Origin: Pseudomonadota bacterium
GTDB lineage: Bacteria > Myxococcota > Myxococcia > Myxococcales > Myxococcaceae
Direction: 5' to 3'
Length of the DNA: 64,000 nucleotides
Assembly (NCBI GenBank): GCA_023426545.1
Contig: JAFAAN010000083.1
Location: 6,955 to 70,954 of the forward strand
Made by a program: the position numbers and the translations under genes. Positions 8,073 to 17,989 of the stretch are shown piece by piece; within the stretch, counting starts at the first letter, position 1; each line of letters starts with the position of its first letter. A model generated the notes under the pieces. The model ran no database searches, was not told the DNA's origin, and saw nothing but the letters and a program-made list of their open reading frames with translations.

Positions 8073-10865
8073 TTGAAGACCGCACACGCTCGCGCGACCC
8101 TCCTCAGCCTGGTCCTCATCATGGCGGCGCCCGGCCGTGCCGAGGAGCCTGGGCTGTTGCATTCTCCTCCAGAGCGCGCCGAGCCGCGCGTCGCGTTGCA
8201 GCTCGACGGCACGCTGGTGGAAGGCCGCCGCGTGCTCGAACTCTACGTGCGCTACCGCGGCCCGGGAGAGCCGTACGCCCGCCGGCCCATGGACCGCGAG
8301 TATGGCGACCTGTACCGCGCCGTGATTCCGGCCGAGCACGTCGTGCCGCCCGGCATCGAGTACTACGTCGAGGGACTCACCGCGGATGGCGAGCGCATCC
8401 CGCTCTTCCAGTCCGCGTCCCGTCCAGCGCGCGTGCTCGTCGGAGGAGAGACGCCCGCCAGCGCCGCCGTCGTGCGGGCCTCGCCGCCCGCGGAGCGCCG
8501 CCCACCGCCGCGTGCATCGGCGCCGGAGCGAAAGCCATCACCGGAGCGCAAGCCGTCATCCGAGCGCTCCCAGGCACAGGCTCCCGCGCCGCGCTCGGAT
8601 GCGCCCCGGCAGCCGCAGGATGACTCCATGGCCGCGCTCACCGCGGACCTGCCGGCGGACGCCCCCACCGAGCCCGCGGCTCCCGGCCGCGCGGCCCGCG
8701 CCACGCCCGGGGGGACGCCATCACCGCGTGAGCCCGCGCCCGCACGCTCGGAGCTGGAGGAGGACCTGGCGCTGTACAGCGCGGAGGACACGCTGGCGCT
8801 GGCCACGCGCCATGAGGCCGCGGTGCGCACGGTGCCCGCCATCGGCGCTTCCTTCAGCCAGCAGCAGCTCCGCGCGCTGGGCGCGCGCACGGTGGCGGAT
8901 GTCCTGGACGTGGTGCCCGGCCTGTCCGTGAGTCGCGACGTGCAAGGGTTCCATCGCACCGCCATCCGCGGCCTGCGCAACGACGCGGAGGTGCTCTTCC
9001 TCCTCAACGGCCACCGCCTCAACAACTTCTTCGATGGCAAGGCGCTGATGAACCTGCCCGTGGAGAACCTGGAGCGGGTGGAGGTCGTCCGCGGTCCGGG
9101 CTCCGCGCTCCATGGCGCGGGGGCCTTCCTGGGCGTGGTCAACATCGTCACCGACAAGTCGGACGGCGTCCGCACGGCCGTGTCCGTCGGTGGTTACCCC
9201 GGGCTGGATGACCGGCTCGCCGTCACCGGGAACGGGCATCTCTCCGCGGGGCACACCGCGGGGGACCTGCGCCTGTTCGCGGACGTGGACGTGTGGAGCC
9301 AGGCGGGCGACTCCACCGTCGTGGAGAACGACGGGCTCGACGACGAGTCCATCTTCCAGGGCCTGCGCGACGTGACGGACCCAGCAGGGCGCACGCGCGA
9401 CGAGCGCTTCCTCTTCAACATGGGCGCAGGCGCCAGCTACGCCCTGGGCGGCGCGGGCCGCCTGGGTGCCTCCGCGCGCTTCATCACCGAGCGGCGCAGC
9501 GCCCTGGTGGGCCTGTTCGACACCGTGGGCGAGGACTCGGAGCTGGGCTGGAACGTCTTCCTCGCGGACCTGAGCTGGGAGCGCGGCTTCGGTTCCGACG
9601 CGACGCTGCGCGCACGGGCCGCATACGACCAGCAGTCCACCGACCGCTTCTTCCAGATCACCCCCCACGCGTTCCGCACCGGCACCGGGGCGAACCGGCT
9701 GTTCCAGAAGGGGATGCAGGAGCAGACGCGCGTCTCCGTGCGCACGCTCACCGGCAGCCTGGACGCGGACGTCGCCCTGGGCGCCCACAACCGCCTGTCC
9801 CTGGGGGCGGTGGTGGAGCAGCAGACGCTGGGCGCCTACGAGTACGAAACGAACTACACGCTGGACGCGCAGGTGCGCCCGGACGGCCTGACGCGCCCCG
9901 AGGGCCTGGGCGACCTGGTGGGAGGCCCCGCGGCCCGCCGCCTCAACGTGGGCCTCTTCGCGCAGGACCAGTGGACCGTCGTCAACGCGTTGACGCTGAC
10001 GTTCGGCGTCCGCATGGACGCCACGCAGCTGCCCACGGTGGACGCGTCCGGCGCCATCAACGGCACCCGCCTCGTGCCCACGCTCAACCCGCGCGTGGGC
10101 CTGGTGTTCGCGGCCACCGACGCGCTGGTGCTCAAGGCCCTGTACGGGCGCGCCTTCCGCGCTCCCACGCTCCAGGAGCTGGTCGAGCGCATCCCGGACA
10201 CGGAGTACAACCAGGGCCGCTTCGAGGGGAACCCCCGCCTGCAGCCCGCGACGGTGGACACCTTCGAGCTGGGCGCGGACCTCATCCAGGCGGCGGGGGA
10301 CGCGCGCGTGCGCCTGCGCGCCAACGCCTACGTCGCGTTCTTCGGCTCGCCCATCGTCCCGGTGGACACGTCCGGCAACATCGTCCCGCTGCGCAACCGC
10401 GAGCTGGGCGTGCGCGTCTACGGCGTAGAGGGGGAGGCCCGGCTGGAGGCCTCCAAGCGCGCGTACGCGTGGCTCAACGCCAGCATCTCCCGCGCGGAGG
10501 ACCTGGAGCTGCCCGCCCAGTCCCGCCTGCTCACCGACACGCCGCAGGCGCGCTTCAACGCGGGCGTGTCCATGCCCATTGGTGCGTACCTCAACTTCGA
10601 CGTGGTGGTGCGCACGGGCGCTGAGCGGCGCAACAACAGCCGCTCCGTGCTGGAGCTCATCCGCCGCTACAAGATTCCCTCGTACAGCCTCATCACCGCG
10701 CAGCTGCGCACCGAGCCCATCCTGGAGCACTTCGAGGTGGCCCTGGTGGCGCACAACCTGTTCGACAACGACCTGCGCGACGACGTGCCCCGCCCGGACC
10801 GCGTGCTGGGGTTGCTGCCGCGCGAGGGTATGTCCGGATACCTCACCGTGAGGGCCCAGTACTGA
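8073..10865 (+). CDS. TonB-dependent outer membrane receptor with N-terminal extension
   Basis: A 930-residue outer membrane receptor. A signal peptide (LLSLVLIMAAPGRA) is followed by an unusual domain of about 110 residues (LYVRYRGPGEPYARR ... EYYVEGLTADGERIPLF) that resembles a small Ig/FN3-like module. A Pro/Ala/Arg linker follows, then the plug (TVADVLDVVPGLSVSRD, IRGLRNDAEVLFLLNGHRL, VEVVRGPGSALHGAGAFLGVVNIVT) and a beta-barrel ending in the C-terminal strand LTVRAQY. The start is a TTG at 8073, the only start that gives a full signal peptide; an ATG at 8060 is out of frame. The substrate is unknown. The next gene overlaps its stop. Confidence 0.88.
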   Translation: MKTAHARATLLSLVLIMAAPGRAEEPGLLHSPPERAEPRVALQLDGTLVEGRRVLELYVRYRGPGEPYARRPMDREYGDLYRAVIPAEHVVPPGIEYYVEGLTADGERIPLFQSASRPARVLVGGETPASAAVVRASPPAERRPPPRASAPERKPSPERKPSSERSQAQAPAPRSDAPRQPQDDSMAALTADLPADAPTEPAAPGRAARATPGGTPSPREPAPARSELEEDLALYSAEDTLALATRHEAAVRTVPAIGASFSQQQLRALGARTVADVLDVVPGLSVSRDVQGFHRTAIRGLRNDAEVLFLLNGHRLNNFFDGKALMNLPVENLERVEVVRGPGSALHGAGAFLGVVNIVTDKSDGVRTAVSVGGYPGLDDRLAVTGNGHLSAGHTAGDLRLFADVDVWSQAGDSTVVENDGLDDESIFQGLRDVTDPAGRTRDERFLFNMGAGASYALGGAGRLGASARFITERRSALVGLFDTVGEDSELGWNVFLADLSWERGFGSDATLRARAAYDQQSTDRFFQITPHAFRTGTGANRLFQKGMQEQTRVSVRTLTGSLDADVALGAHNRLSLGAVVEQQTLGAYEYETNYTLDAQVRPDGLTRPEGLGDLVGGPAARRLNVGLFAQDQWTVVNALTLTFGVRMDATQLPTVDASGAINGTRLVPTLNPRVGLVFAATDALVLKALYGRAFRAPTLQELVERIPDTEYNQGRFEGNPRLQPATVDTFELGADLIQAAGDARVRLRANAYVAFFGSPIVPVDTSGNIVPLRNRELGVRVYGVEGEARLEASKRAYAWLNASISRAEDLELPAQSRLLTDTPQARFNAGVSMPIGAYLNFDVVVRTGAERRNNSRSVLELIRRYKIPSYSLITAQLRTEPILEHFEVALVAHNLFDNDLRDDVPRPDRVLGLLPREGMSGYLTVRAQY

Positions 10866-11704
10866 TGCCGCGCTCCCGCTCCCTCCTCGCCACACTCGCC
10901 CTCGCCGTGGGAACGCTCCACGGCGGCTGCATCGCCTATAACGACTCGTGCCAGCCCCTGGTCGAGGACCCCGATGCCGTCGTGGGCTACCTGGGCCATG
11001 AGGTGTTCCTCGACAAGAACTTCACGCGCCACGACAACCACGCGCTGGGCCAGCTCGTCGCGGATGCCTTCCTCCACGCGGAGGACGACTCCACGCGGCC
11101 CGCGATGCTGGGCGTCGTCAACGGCGGCTCGCTCCGCCAGGAGGGCCTGTGCGTGACGCGAACGTCGCTGCGCAAGGGCCCGCTCACCGACGGCGAGCTG
11201 CACGAGCTCATCCTCTTCGAGAACCTGGTGGTGACGGTGGACCTCACCGAGAAGGAGCTCGTGGACATGATGGAGCAGTCCGTGGGCGCGCTGTACGTTG
11301 AAGGGCAGAGCATCACCTTTCCGTCGGGCGCCTTCCTCCACCTCTCGTCGGGCAGCTCGCTGCGCGTGGACTGCTCCCGGCCGCGCGGCGCGCGCGTGCG
11401 TGCGCTGACGGTCGGCGGCACGAGCGTGCCGCTGCCGCCGCGCGAGGACGTGTCCATCCGCTACCGCGTGGCGATGAACGCGTACATCCTCGATGGGGGA
11501 GACGGCTATGGCGCGGTGCTGGGCAACGCGGGCAAGGACCCGGGCCGCAACCCGGTGCAGGCGCGAAAGCTGGGCGGCACGGACGCCAACATCACCGCGG
11601 CGTACATGAAGTCGAAGCACCCGACGCCGGTGCAGGCGCTCATGGAGGAGCAGCGCGTCGTCTTCGAGAACTGTGCGCTGCCCGCGAGGCCCGCGGGCAG
11701 GTGA
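10865..11704 (+). CDS. Lipoprotein with only the 5'-nucleotidase C-terminal domain
   Basis: A 279-residue protein with a lipoprotein-type signal peptide (LATLALAVGTLHGGCIAY, Cys near residue 22). The mature part matches the substrate-binding C-terminal domain of 5'-nucleotidases: HALGQLVADAFL, VVNGGSLR, LFENLVVTVDLTEKEL and YRVAMNAYILDGGDGY. The N-terminal metallophosphatase domain that carries the catalytic metals is absent, so hydrolysis is doubtful and ligand binding more likely. The ATG shares one base with the receptor stop (TGATG). The pair may form an outer-membrane uptake unit for nucleotides or related ligands, which is inference. Confidence 0.82.
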   Translation: MPRSRSLLATLALAVGTLHGGCIAYNDSCQPLVEDPDAVVGYLGHEVFLDKNFTRHDNHALGQLVADAFLHAEDDSTRPAMLGVVNGGSLRQEGLCVTRTSLRKGPLTDGELHELILFENLVVTVDLTEKELVDMMEQSVGALYVEGQSITFPSGAFLHLSSGSSLRVDCSRPRGARVRALTVGGTSVPLPPREDVSIRYRVAMNAYILDGGDGYGAVLGNAGKDPGRNPVQARKLGGTDANITAAYMKSKHPTPVQALMEEQRVVFENCALPARPAGR

Positions 11705-11706
11705 GG

Positions 11707-11737
11707 CAGGGGCGCCGGCTGGAAGGGCCCGCCCCTG
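11707..11737. terminator. Hairpin between convergent genes
   Basis: An 8-bp perfect inverted repeat (CAGGGGCG / CGCCCCTG) with a 15-nt GC-rich loop, in the 37-bp gap between the convergent 5'-nucleotidase-domain gene and the TIGR04563 gene. No T-run follows on either strand, so the terminator role is tentative. Confidence 0.35.
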
Positions 11738-11741
11738 GGGG

Positions 11742-12011
11742 CTACTTGGGCTCTTCCGAGGGAGCTGCCGCCACGGCCACGGCCGGCTGGGCGGGGGCCG
11801 GCGCGGGCGCCGGTGCCGCGGCGGGGCGCGGCGGCGGGCTGAGCACGTCGTTCACCGAGGGCATCTTCCGGATGTCCCCACGCGCGACCTTCCACGCCTG
11901 CTGGACAATCCACGACAGCGACCGGTCCTGGCGGGTCGCCTCACGCTGGATCTCCTCCAGCATGTCCTCGGGGAAGTAGAGACTCTGCTTACGATGGTCT
12001 GTCGTTGCCAT
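11742..12011 (-). CDS. TIGR04563-type ribbon-helix-helix-like small protein
   Basis: An 89-residue protein. The N-terminal 45 residues (KQSLYFPEDMLEEIQREATR, then QDRSLSWIVQQAWKVAR) have the beta-strand/helix/helix pattern of CopG/MetJ-type DNA-binding proteins and match the TIGR04563 family that is frequent in myxobacteria. A Pro/Ala-rich tail follows and ends in EEPK. It lies 6 bp after the stop of its paralog; its ribosome-binding site GGAGGAG overlaps that gene's last codons. It may be a small regulator, but no target is known. Confidence 0.8.
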   Translation of the reverse strand: MATTDHRKQSLYFPEDMLEEIQREATRQDRSLSWIVQQAWKVARGDIRKMPSVNDVLSPPPRPAAAPAPAPAPAQPAVAVAAAPSEEPK

Positions 12012-12017
12012 CCGTCG

Positions 12018-12221
12018 TTACTCCTCCCGAGGGTCCTGTCTCTCGTCGCCAGTCACGTCATTGACCGCGGGGAACGACTTGATGCGCTCCCGAGCGATTT
12101 TCCATGCCTGCTGCACGACCCACGAAAGGGAGCGGTCCTGGCGGGTCGCCTCTTCCTGGATTTCCTTCAGCATCTCCTCGGGGAAGTACAGCGACTGCTT
12201 GCGCTTGTCGGTGCCTGCCAT
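12018..12221 (-). CDS. TIGR04563-type ribbon-helix-helix-like small protein (paralog)
   Basis: A 67-residue paralog of the gene just downstream; the N-terminal 45 residues are nearly identical (KRKQSLYFPEEMLKEIQEEATR), while the tail differs (FPAVNDVTGDERQDPREE) and lacks the Pro/Ala stretch. An ATG at 12221 is chosen because everything upstream in frame is low-quality read-through. The two genes form a small operon from tandem duplication. RHH proteins bind DNA as dimers, so hetero-dimers are possible; this is inference. Confidence 0.8.
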   Translation of the reverse strand: MAGTDKRKQSLYFPEEMLKEIQEEATRQDRSLSWVVQQAWKIARERIKSFPAVNDVTGDERQDPREE

Positions 12222-12677
12222 ACTTGGGTCTCCGGGGCGGATTTTGGGGGACGACCTGAACACACCTGAGCCGTTATCCGACAGACTCCCAAGTGGGTCA
12301 ACGGTTTCCAAGGACTCATTCCGCGGTCGCACGGTTCGTCCGCCGGCTCGTCCAGTTGCACGTAAGCTGTGCAATCCGGCGCGAAAAAGGAAACGCCCCG
12401 GGCTCCGCGAGGAAGCCCGGGGCGCTTCGGAAAGAGGGACCGCCTGGAAAGAATCTCCGGGCGGACCCGTGGACCCAGAGGGGGAGGGGGGGGGACCCCT
12501 AGGTCCAACAGCTCAAAATTCGACCGTCTCCTGAACAACGCGCGCGGTCGCGTGTATTTCTGCGACCGCCTCCACGCTGATTCGATGTTGTGACGATCAT
12601 AAGAATCAGCCCCCCTGCCTTCAACCGCACGTGTTCCTGTAACCCGCCCACAAGACACTCCATTCCACTGCCGTCCG
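12222..12677. other. Intergenic region between the TIGR04563 genes and tilS (456 bp)
   Basis: A divergent control region. It holds the minus-strand hairpin at 12394-12424, a run of purines/G around 12480-12495, and a locally less GC-rich part (about 12510-12620) where promoters for tilS (plus) and for the small genes (minus) would fit. I see no protein gene in it. Confidence 0.5.
12394..12424 (-). terminator. Intrinsic-terminator-like hairpin, minus strand, with no gene before it
   Basis: An 11-bp perfect inverted repeat (CGCCCCGGGCT / AGCCCGGGGCG) with a 9-nt loop. Read on the minus strand it is followed by GTTTCCTTTTTC, a T-rich tract; on the plus strand no T tract follows. No protein gene on the minus strand ends before it, so it would stop transcripts started between about 12430 and 12677. 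It may be a leader terminator for the TIGR04563 genes or the end of a small RNA. Confidence 0.6.
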
Positions 12678-14033
12678 ATGCCCCGTAACGAATCCGCCAC
12701 ACTGCTGCTGACGACGACGCTTCTCGCTGCGTACACCCGCTTGGGTCTGGAGGGAGGCTCGGTGCTGCTCGCCGTGTCCGGCGGCGCTGATTCGATGGCG
12801 CTGCTGGTGGGCACCGCGCACGTGGCCGAGGCGCTGCGGCTGCGCGTGGAGGTCGCCACGCTGGACCATGGCCTCCGTCCCGAGGCCGCCGAGGAGAGCC
12901 GCTCGGTTGCTCGCCTGGCGGCCGCGCATGGGCTGCCCTGCCACGTTCGCGCGCTGCATCTGCAAGCGGGCGCGGGGGTCGAGGCCAGGGCGCGCGAGGC
13001 GCGCTACGCGGCCCTGGAGGCGCTGCGGCGCGAGCGGGGCCTCCAGGTGGTGGCCACCGCGCACACGGCGTCGGACCAGGCGGAGACGCTCCTCATGCGT
13101 CTGGCGCGCGGCACCTCGCTGCGGGGCGCCGTGGGCATCCACGCGTCCCGCGCCGGGCTGGTGCGGCCGCTGCTGGAGCGCACCCGCGCGGACGTGGTGG
13201 CCTTCCTGGATGAACAGGGTGTCGCCTTTGCGACAGACCCCATGAACGCCGACCCTGTTCACTTCCGGACGCGCGTCCGCCTGGACGTGCTGCCGGCCCT
13301 CTCCCGCGCCGCGGGCTTCGCGGTGGAGCCGCACCTGGCCGCCTTCGCGCGCGTCGCCGCGGAGGACGAGGCGCTGCTGTCCTCCATCGCGGACGCGGCC
13401 TTCGAGCGGCTGCGCCTGGAGGATGGGGCACTGGACGCGGTGGGGGTGCGCGCGCTGGAGCCCGCGCTGCGGAGGCGGGTGCTCGCCCGGCTGGTGGCGG
13501 GCGTGGACGCGGCGGTGGACGAGGCCACGCTGGCGCGCGTGCAGCGCGCGGTGGAGCAGGGGGCGACGGCCACGCTGGGGCGGGGCTACGTGCTGCGCGC
13601 CACCAGCGGCCGGGTGCGCTGCGTCCGGCAGACGGCCTTGGCGCCACCGCCCGAGCTGCGGCTGGAGCGTGCGGGCGCCCGCGGGGCGTTCATGGGCACG
13701 GGGTGGGAATTTTCCGTCGAATCCGCACCGCCTCCGCCGGGAGTGCTCGGGCTGGCGCTCGGGGACGGGACGCGCTGGCCGCTGACCGTGCGGACGCGCC
13801 TCCCGGGGGACCGGGTCCGCACCGCCCGGGGACAACGAAAACTCCAGGACGTGTTGGTGGATCTTCGAGTGCCCGCGGAAGCGCGGGCGACGCGTCCCGT
13901 GGTGGTGGACGCCGAGGGGCGGGTGTTGTGGCTTCCCGGCCTCTGGCCGCCCGCGGCTTCACCAGGGGCCGCCAGGGAGTTCCTCTGGGCGGTTCCTCCC
14001 GGTCCGAGCATTCAGCGGGCCGCAGCGTTATAG
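12678..14033 (+). CDS. tilS: tRNA(Ile)-lysidine synthase
   Basis: A 451-residue N-type ATP pyrophosphatase that converts C34 of the AUA-reading tRNA-Ile to lysidine. The PP-loop SGGADS is at residues 34-39, followed by TLDHGLRPEAAEESR and the family segments ATAHTASDQAETLLMRLARG and VRPLLERTRADVVAFL. The C-terminal TilS domain (WPLTVRTRLPGDRVRTARGQRKLQDVLVD) is complete and ends near LWLPGLWP. An essential tRNA-modification gene located just before ftsH, as in many proteobacteria and firmicutes. Confidence 0.93.
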   Translation: MPRNESATLLLTTTLLAAYTRLGLEGGSVLLAVSGGADSMALLVGTAHVAEALRLRVEVATLDHGLRPEAAEESRSVARLAAAHGLPCHVRALHLQAGAGVEARAREARYAALEALRRERGLQVVATAHTASDQAETLLMRLARGTSLRGAVGIHASRAGLVRPLLERTRADVVAFLDEQGVAFATDPMNADPVHFRTRVRLDVLPALSRAAGFAVEPHLAAFARVAAEDEALLSSIADAAFERLRLEDGALDAVGVRALEPALRRRVLARLVAGVDAAVDEATLARVQRAVEQGATATLGRGYVLRATSGRVRCVRQTALAPPPELRLERAGARGAFMGTGWEFSVESAPPPPGVLGLALGDGTRWPLTVRTRLPGDRVRTARGQRKLQDVLVDLRVPAEARATRPVVVDAEGRVLWLPGLWPPAASPGAAREFLWAVPPGPSIQRAAAL

Positions 14034-14069
14034 AGTGGCAGAGTCGCAGTTCGGGGGATGGGCGCGGCC

Positions 14070-14092
14070 CCCTAAATAGTTGAGGGTTTTTT
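14070..14092 (+). terminator. Possible terminator after tilS
   Basis: A short imperfect hairpin (CCCTAAA, loop TAG, TTGAGGG with one mismatch) followed at once by six T residues, 36 bp after the tilS stop. The stem is weak but the T-run is exact. It might attenuate rather than stop transcription into ftsH. Confidence 0.4.
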
Positions 14093-14213
14093 GCTGTTGC
14101 TGATACGGTCCGTCGCTGGGGAGCTCGCCTGGTGTCGGCCAAGTGATGGATAAAGCTGGGGTTCTTCCTGGCGCGGCCCTCATCCCGCCGAGTTTCGAAA
14201 GGGCAGCTGACAC

Positions 14214-16130
<1,917 letters not shown>

Positions 16131-16160
16131 GCTCGGCGCAGCTACCACGCTGAAACGAAG

Positions 16161-16199
16161 AAGGCCCTTCCCACGAACGGTGGGAAGGGCCTTTTGCTT
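16161..16199. terminator. Bidirectional intrinsic terminator between ftsH and the pirin operon
   Basis: A perfect 14-bp inverted repeat (AAGGCCCTTCCCAC / GTGGGAAGGGCCTT) with loop GAACG, followed by TTGCTTTT on the plus strand. It ends the ftsH transcript and lies immediately at the stop codon of the convergent pirin gene. Confidence 0.85.
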
Positions 16200-17126
16200 T
16201 TAGGGATCGCGGACGGGGAGGGGGGCCTCGGGCAGCGGGATGAACTCCGTCTCCTCCGGGACGCGGGCGAAGCGCTGGGCCTGCCAGTCCGCCTTGGCCT
16301 GCTCCAGCCGCTCCTTCGAGCTGGAGACGAAGTTCCAGAAGATGTACCGCGGCCCGTCCATGGGCTCGCCGCCGAGCGCGAGCAGCCGCGCGGCCGCGGT
16401 GGCGTGGACCGTGACGGCCTTGCCCGGACGGAAGACGAGCAGCTCGCCCGGCTGGAAGGCGACGCCGTCCACCTCCACCGTGCCCTCGACGAGGTACAGC
16501 GCGCGCTCCACGTGCTCGGCCGGAATGACGAAGCGCGCGCCCGCGTCCAGGGCCACGTCCGCGTAGAACATGTCCGACAGCGTCTGCACCGGCGAACGCT
16601 GGCCGTGCATGGCGCCGGTGATGACGCGCATCCGAACGCCCTCGCCCTCGTGGAAGGGCATCTGCGTCTCGGGGTGGTGCACGAAGGCCGGCGCCGTCTC
16701 TTCATGGCGCTTGGGCAGCGCCACCCACGCCTGGATGCCGAAGAGCCGGCTGCCCGCGGCGCGAGGGCCGGGGCCGGTGCGCTCCGAGTGGACGATGCCA
16801 CTGCCGGCCGTCATCCAGTTCACCGCGCCGGGGCGGATGGGCTGCACCGAGCCCAGGCTGTCCCGGTGCAGCACCTCGCCCTCGAAGAGGTAGGTGACGG
16901 TGGCCAGGCCGATGTGCGGGTGAGGCCGCACATCCAGCCCGTTGCCGGGCTCGAAGCCGGCGGGGCCCATCTGGTCGAGGAAGATGAAGGGCCCCACCAT
17001 CCGGCGGCGGGCCGAGGGCAGCGCCCGCCGCACCTGGAAGCCGTCGCCCAGGTCCCTCGAGGGCGCGACGATGTGTGTCTCCATCGAAGGGGGCAGCTGC
17101 TCCGCGTTCATGTCGTCCCGGCTCAT
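16200..17126 (-). CDS. Pirin family protein
   Basis: A 308-residue bicupin. The pirin N-terminal cupin shows GPFIFLDQMGPAGF, the metal-binding RPHPHIGLATVTYLFEG and WMTAGSGIVHSER. The pirin C-terminal domain includes ARFVIPAEHVERALYLVEG and PRYIFWNFVSSS. Bacterial pirins bind a metal and some have quercetinase-like activity or partner with other enzymes; the substrate here is unknown. It lies 33 bp downstream of a second pirin gene in the same operon. Confidence 0.9.
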   Translation of the reverse strand: MSRDDMNAEQLPPSMETHIVAPSRDLGDGFQVRRALPSARRRMVGPFIFLDQMGPAGFEPGNGLDVRPHPHIGLATVTYLFEGEVLHRDSLGSVQPIRPGAVNWMTAGSGIVHSERTGPGPRAAGSRLFGIQAWVALPKRHEETAPAFVHHPETQMPFHEGEGVRMRVITGAMHGQRSPVQTLSDMFYADVALDAGARFVIPAEHVERALYLVEGTVEVDGVAFQPGELLVFRPGKAVTVHATAAARLLALGGEPMDGPRYIFWNFVSSSKERLEQAKADWQAQRFARVPEETEFIPLPEAPLPVRDP

Positions 17127-17159
17127 GCTCGTGCTCTCTCTTTCGTTCCGCGCTTCAGG

Positions 17160-17855
17160 TCAGGCCAGGTCGAACAGCAAGGCTTCCATCGGCTCCGTGG
17201 CGGACAGCACCAGCTGCGACTCGTCCGATACCGCGACGCCGTCCCCCGCCTTCACGTCCACGCCGTTGAACGTGCCCTTGCCTCGCGCCACCTGCAGCCA
17301 GGCGTGGCGGCCCGGAGCCAGCGTGTACGACGCCTGCTCGCCCTTGCCCAGCAGCGTCGCATGGAGCGACACGTCCTGATGCACCGTGAGACTTCCGTCG
17401 CGGGCGTCCGGGCTGGCCACCACCCGCCAGCGGCCCTGGCGCTCGGTCTCCGGGAAGGCCTTCTGCTCGTAGCTGGGCGTCAGGCCCCGGCGGTCGGGGA
17501 GAATCCAGATCTGGAGGAAGTGCAGGTTCTCATCCGCGCCGTTCATCTCGCTGTGCAGCACGCCCGTGCCGGCCGTCATCCGCTGCACCTCCCCCGCGCG
17601 CAGCAGGCCGGAGCCGCCCGTGCTGTCGCGGTGGGCAATGGCCCCGCTGAGGGGATAGGTGATGATCTCCATGTCCCGGTGCGGGTGCGTGTCGAAGCCC
17701 TCGTGGGGCGCGACGCGGTCCTCGTTGATGACGCGCAGGGCGCGGAAGCCCATGAAGTCAGGGTCGTAGTAGCTCGCGAACGAGAAGGTGTGGTGGGAGT
17801 CCAGCCAGCCGTGGTTGGCATGGCCGCGAGCCTCGGAGGGGCGGATGGCAATCAT
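17160..17855 (-). CDS. Pirin family protein (YhhW-like)
   Basis: A 231-residue pirin of the shorter YhhW type, related to the E. coli quercetin 2,3-dioxygenase. It shows HGWLDSHHTFSFASYYDP, the metal-binding FDTHPHRDMEIITYPLSG and MTAGTGVLHSE. It is the first gene of a two-pirin operon. A palindrome (17962-17979) that also occurs in front of the adjacent LysR gene lies about 110 bp upstream, so the operon is probably under control of that regulator. Confidence 0.9.
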   Translation of the reverse strand: MIAIRPSEARGHANHGWLDSHHTFSFASYYDPDFMGFRALRVINEDRVAPHEGFDTHPHRDMEIITYPLSGAIAHRDSTGGSGLLRAGEVQRMTAGTGVLHSEMNGADENLHFLQIWILPDRRGLTPSYEQKAFPETERQGRWRVVASPDARDGSLTVHQDVSLHATLLGKGEQASYTLAPGRHAWLQVARGKGTFNGVDVKAGDGVAVSDESQLVLSATEPMEALLFDLA

Positions 17856-17961
17856 GACGTTCCTTTCCGCGGCAGCGCCGGGATGGCGGCCGCTGTTTCG
17901 TTTCGACTGTCATGATGTGCGCGAGGCCCCTTGGGGACTAGGCGTGGACAATGGGATGCAT

Positions 17962-17979
17962 CGTTCCATGGGTGGAACG
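17962..17979. promoter_or_regulatory. Putative LysR-type operator (pirin side)
   Basis: The palindrome CGTTCC-ATGGGT-GGAACG lies between the 3' end of the LysR gene and the start of the pirin operon. It repeats, with one difference in the 16-bp core GTTCC-N6-GGAAC, at 18892-18911 on the other side of the LysR gene. It contains the T-N11-A pattern typical of LysR-type binding sites. Confidence 0.6.
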
Positions 17980-17989
17980 GGTGTGCCGC

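Noticed and set aside
8721..10895. A 724-codon open frame antisense to the TonB receptor
   Set aside because: The sense strand has a clear signal peptide, plug and barrel; the antisense product is low-quality His/Arg-rich sequence.
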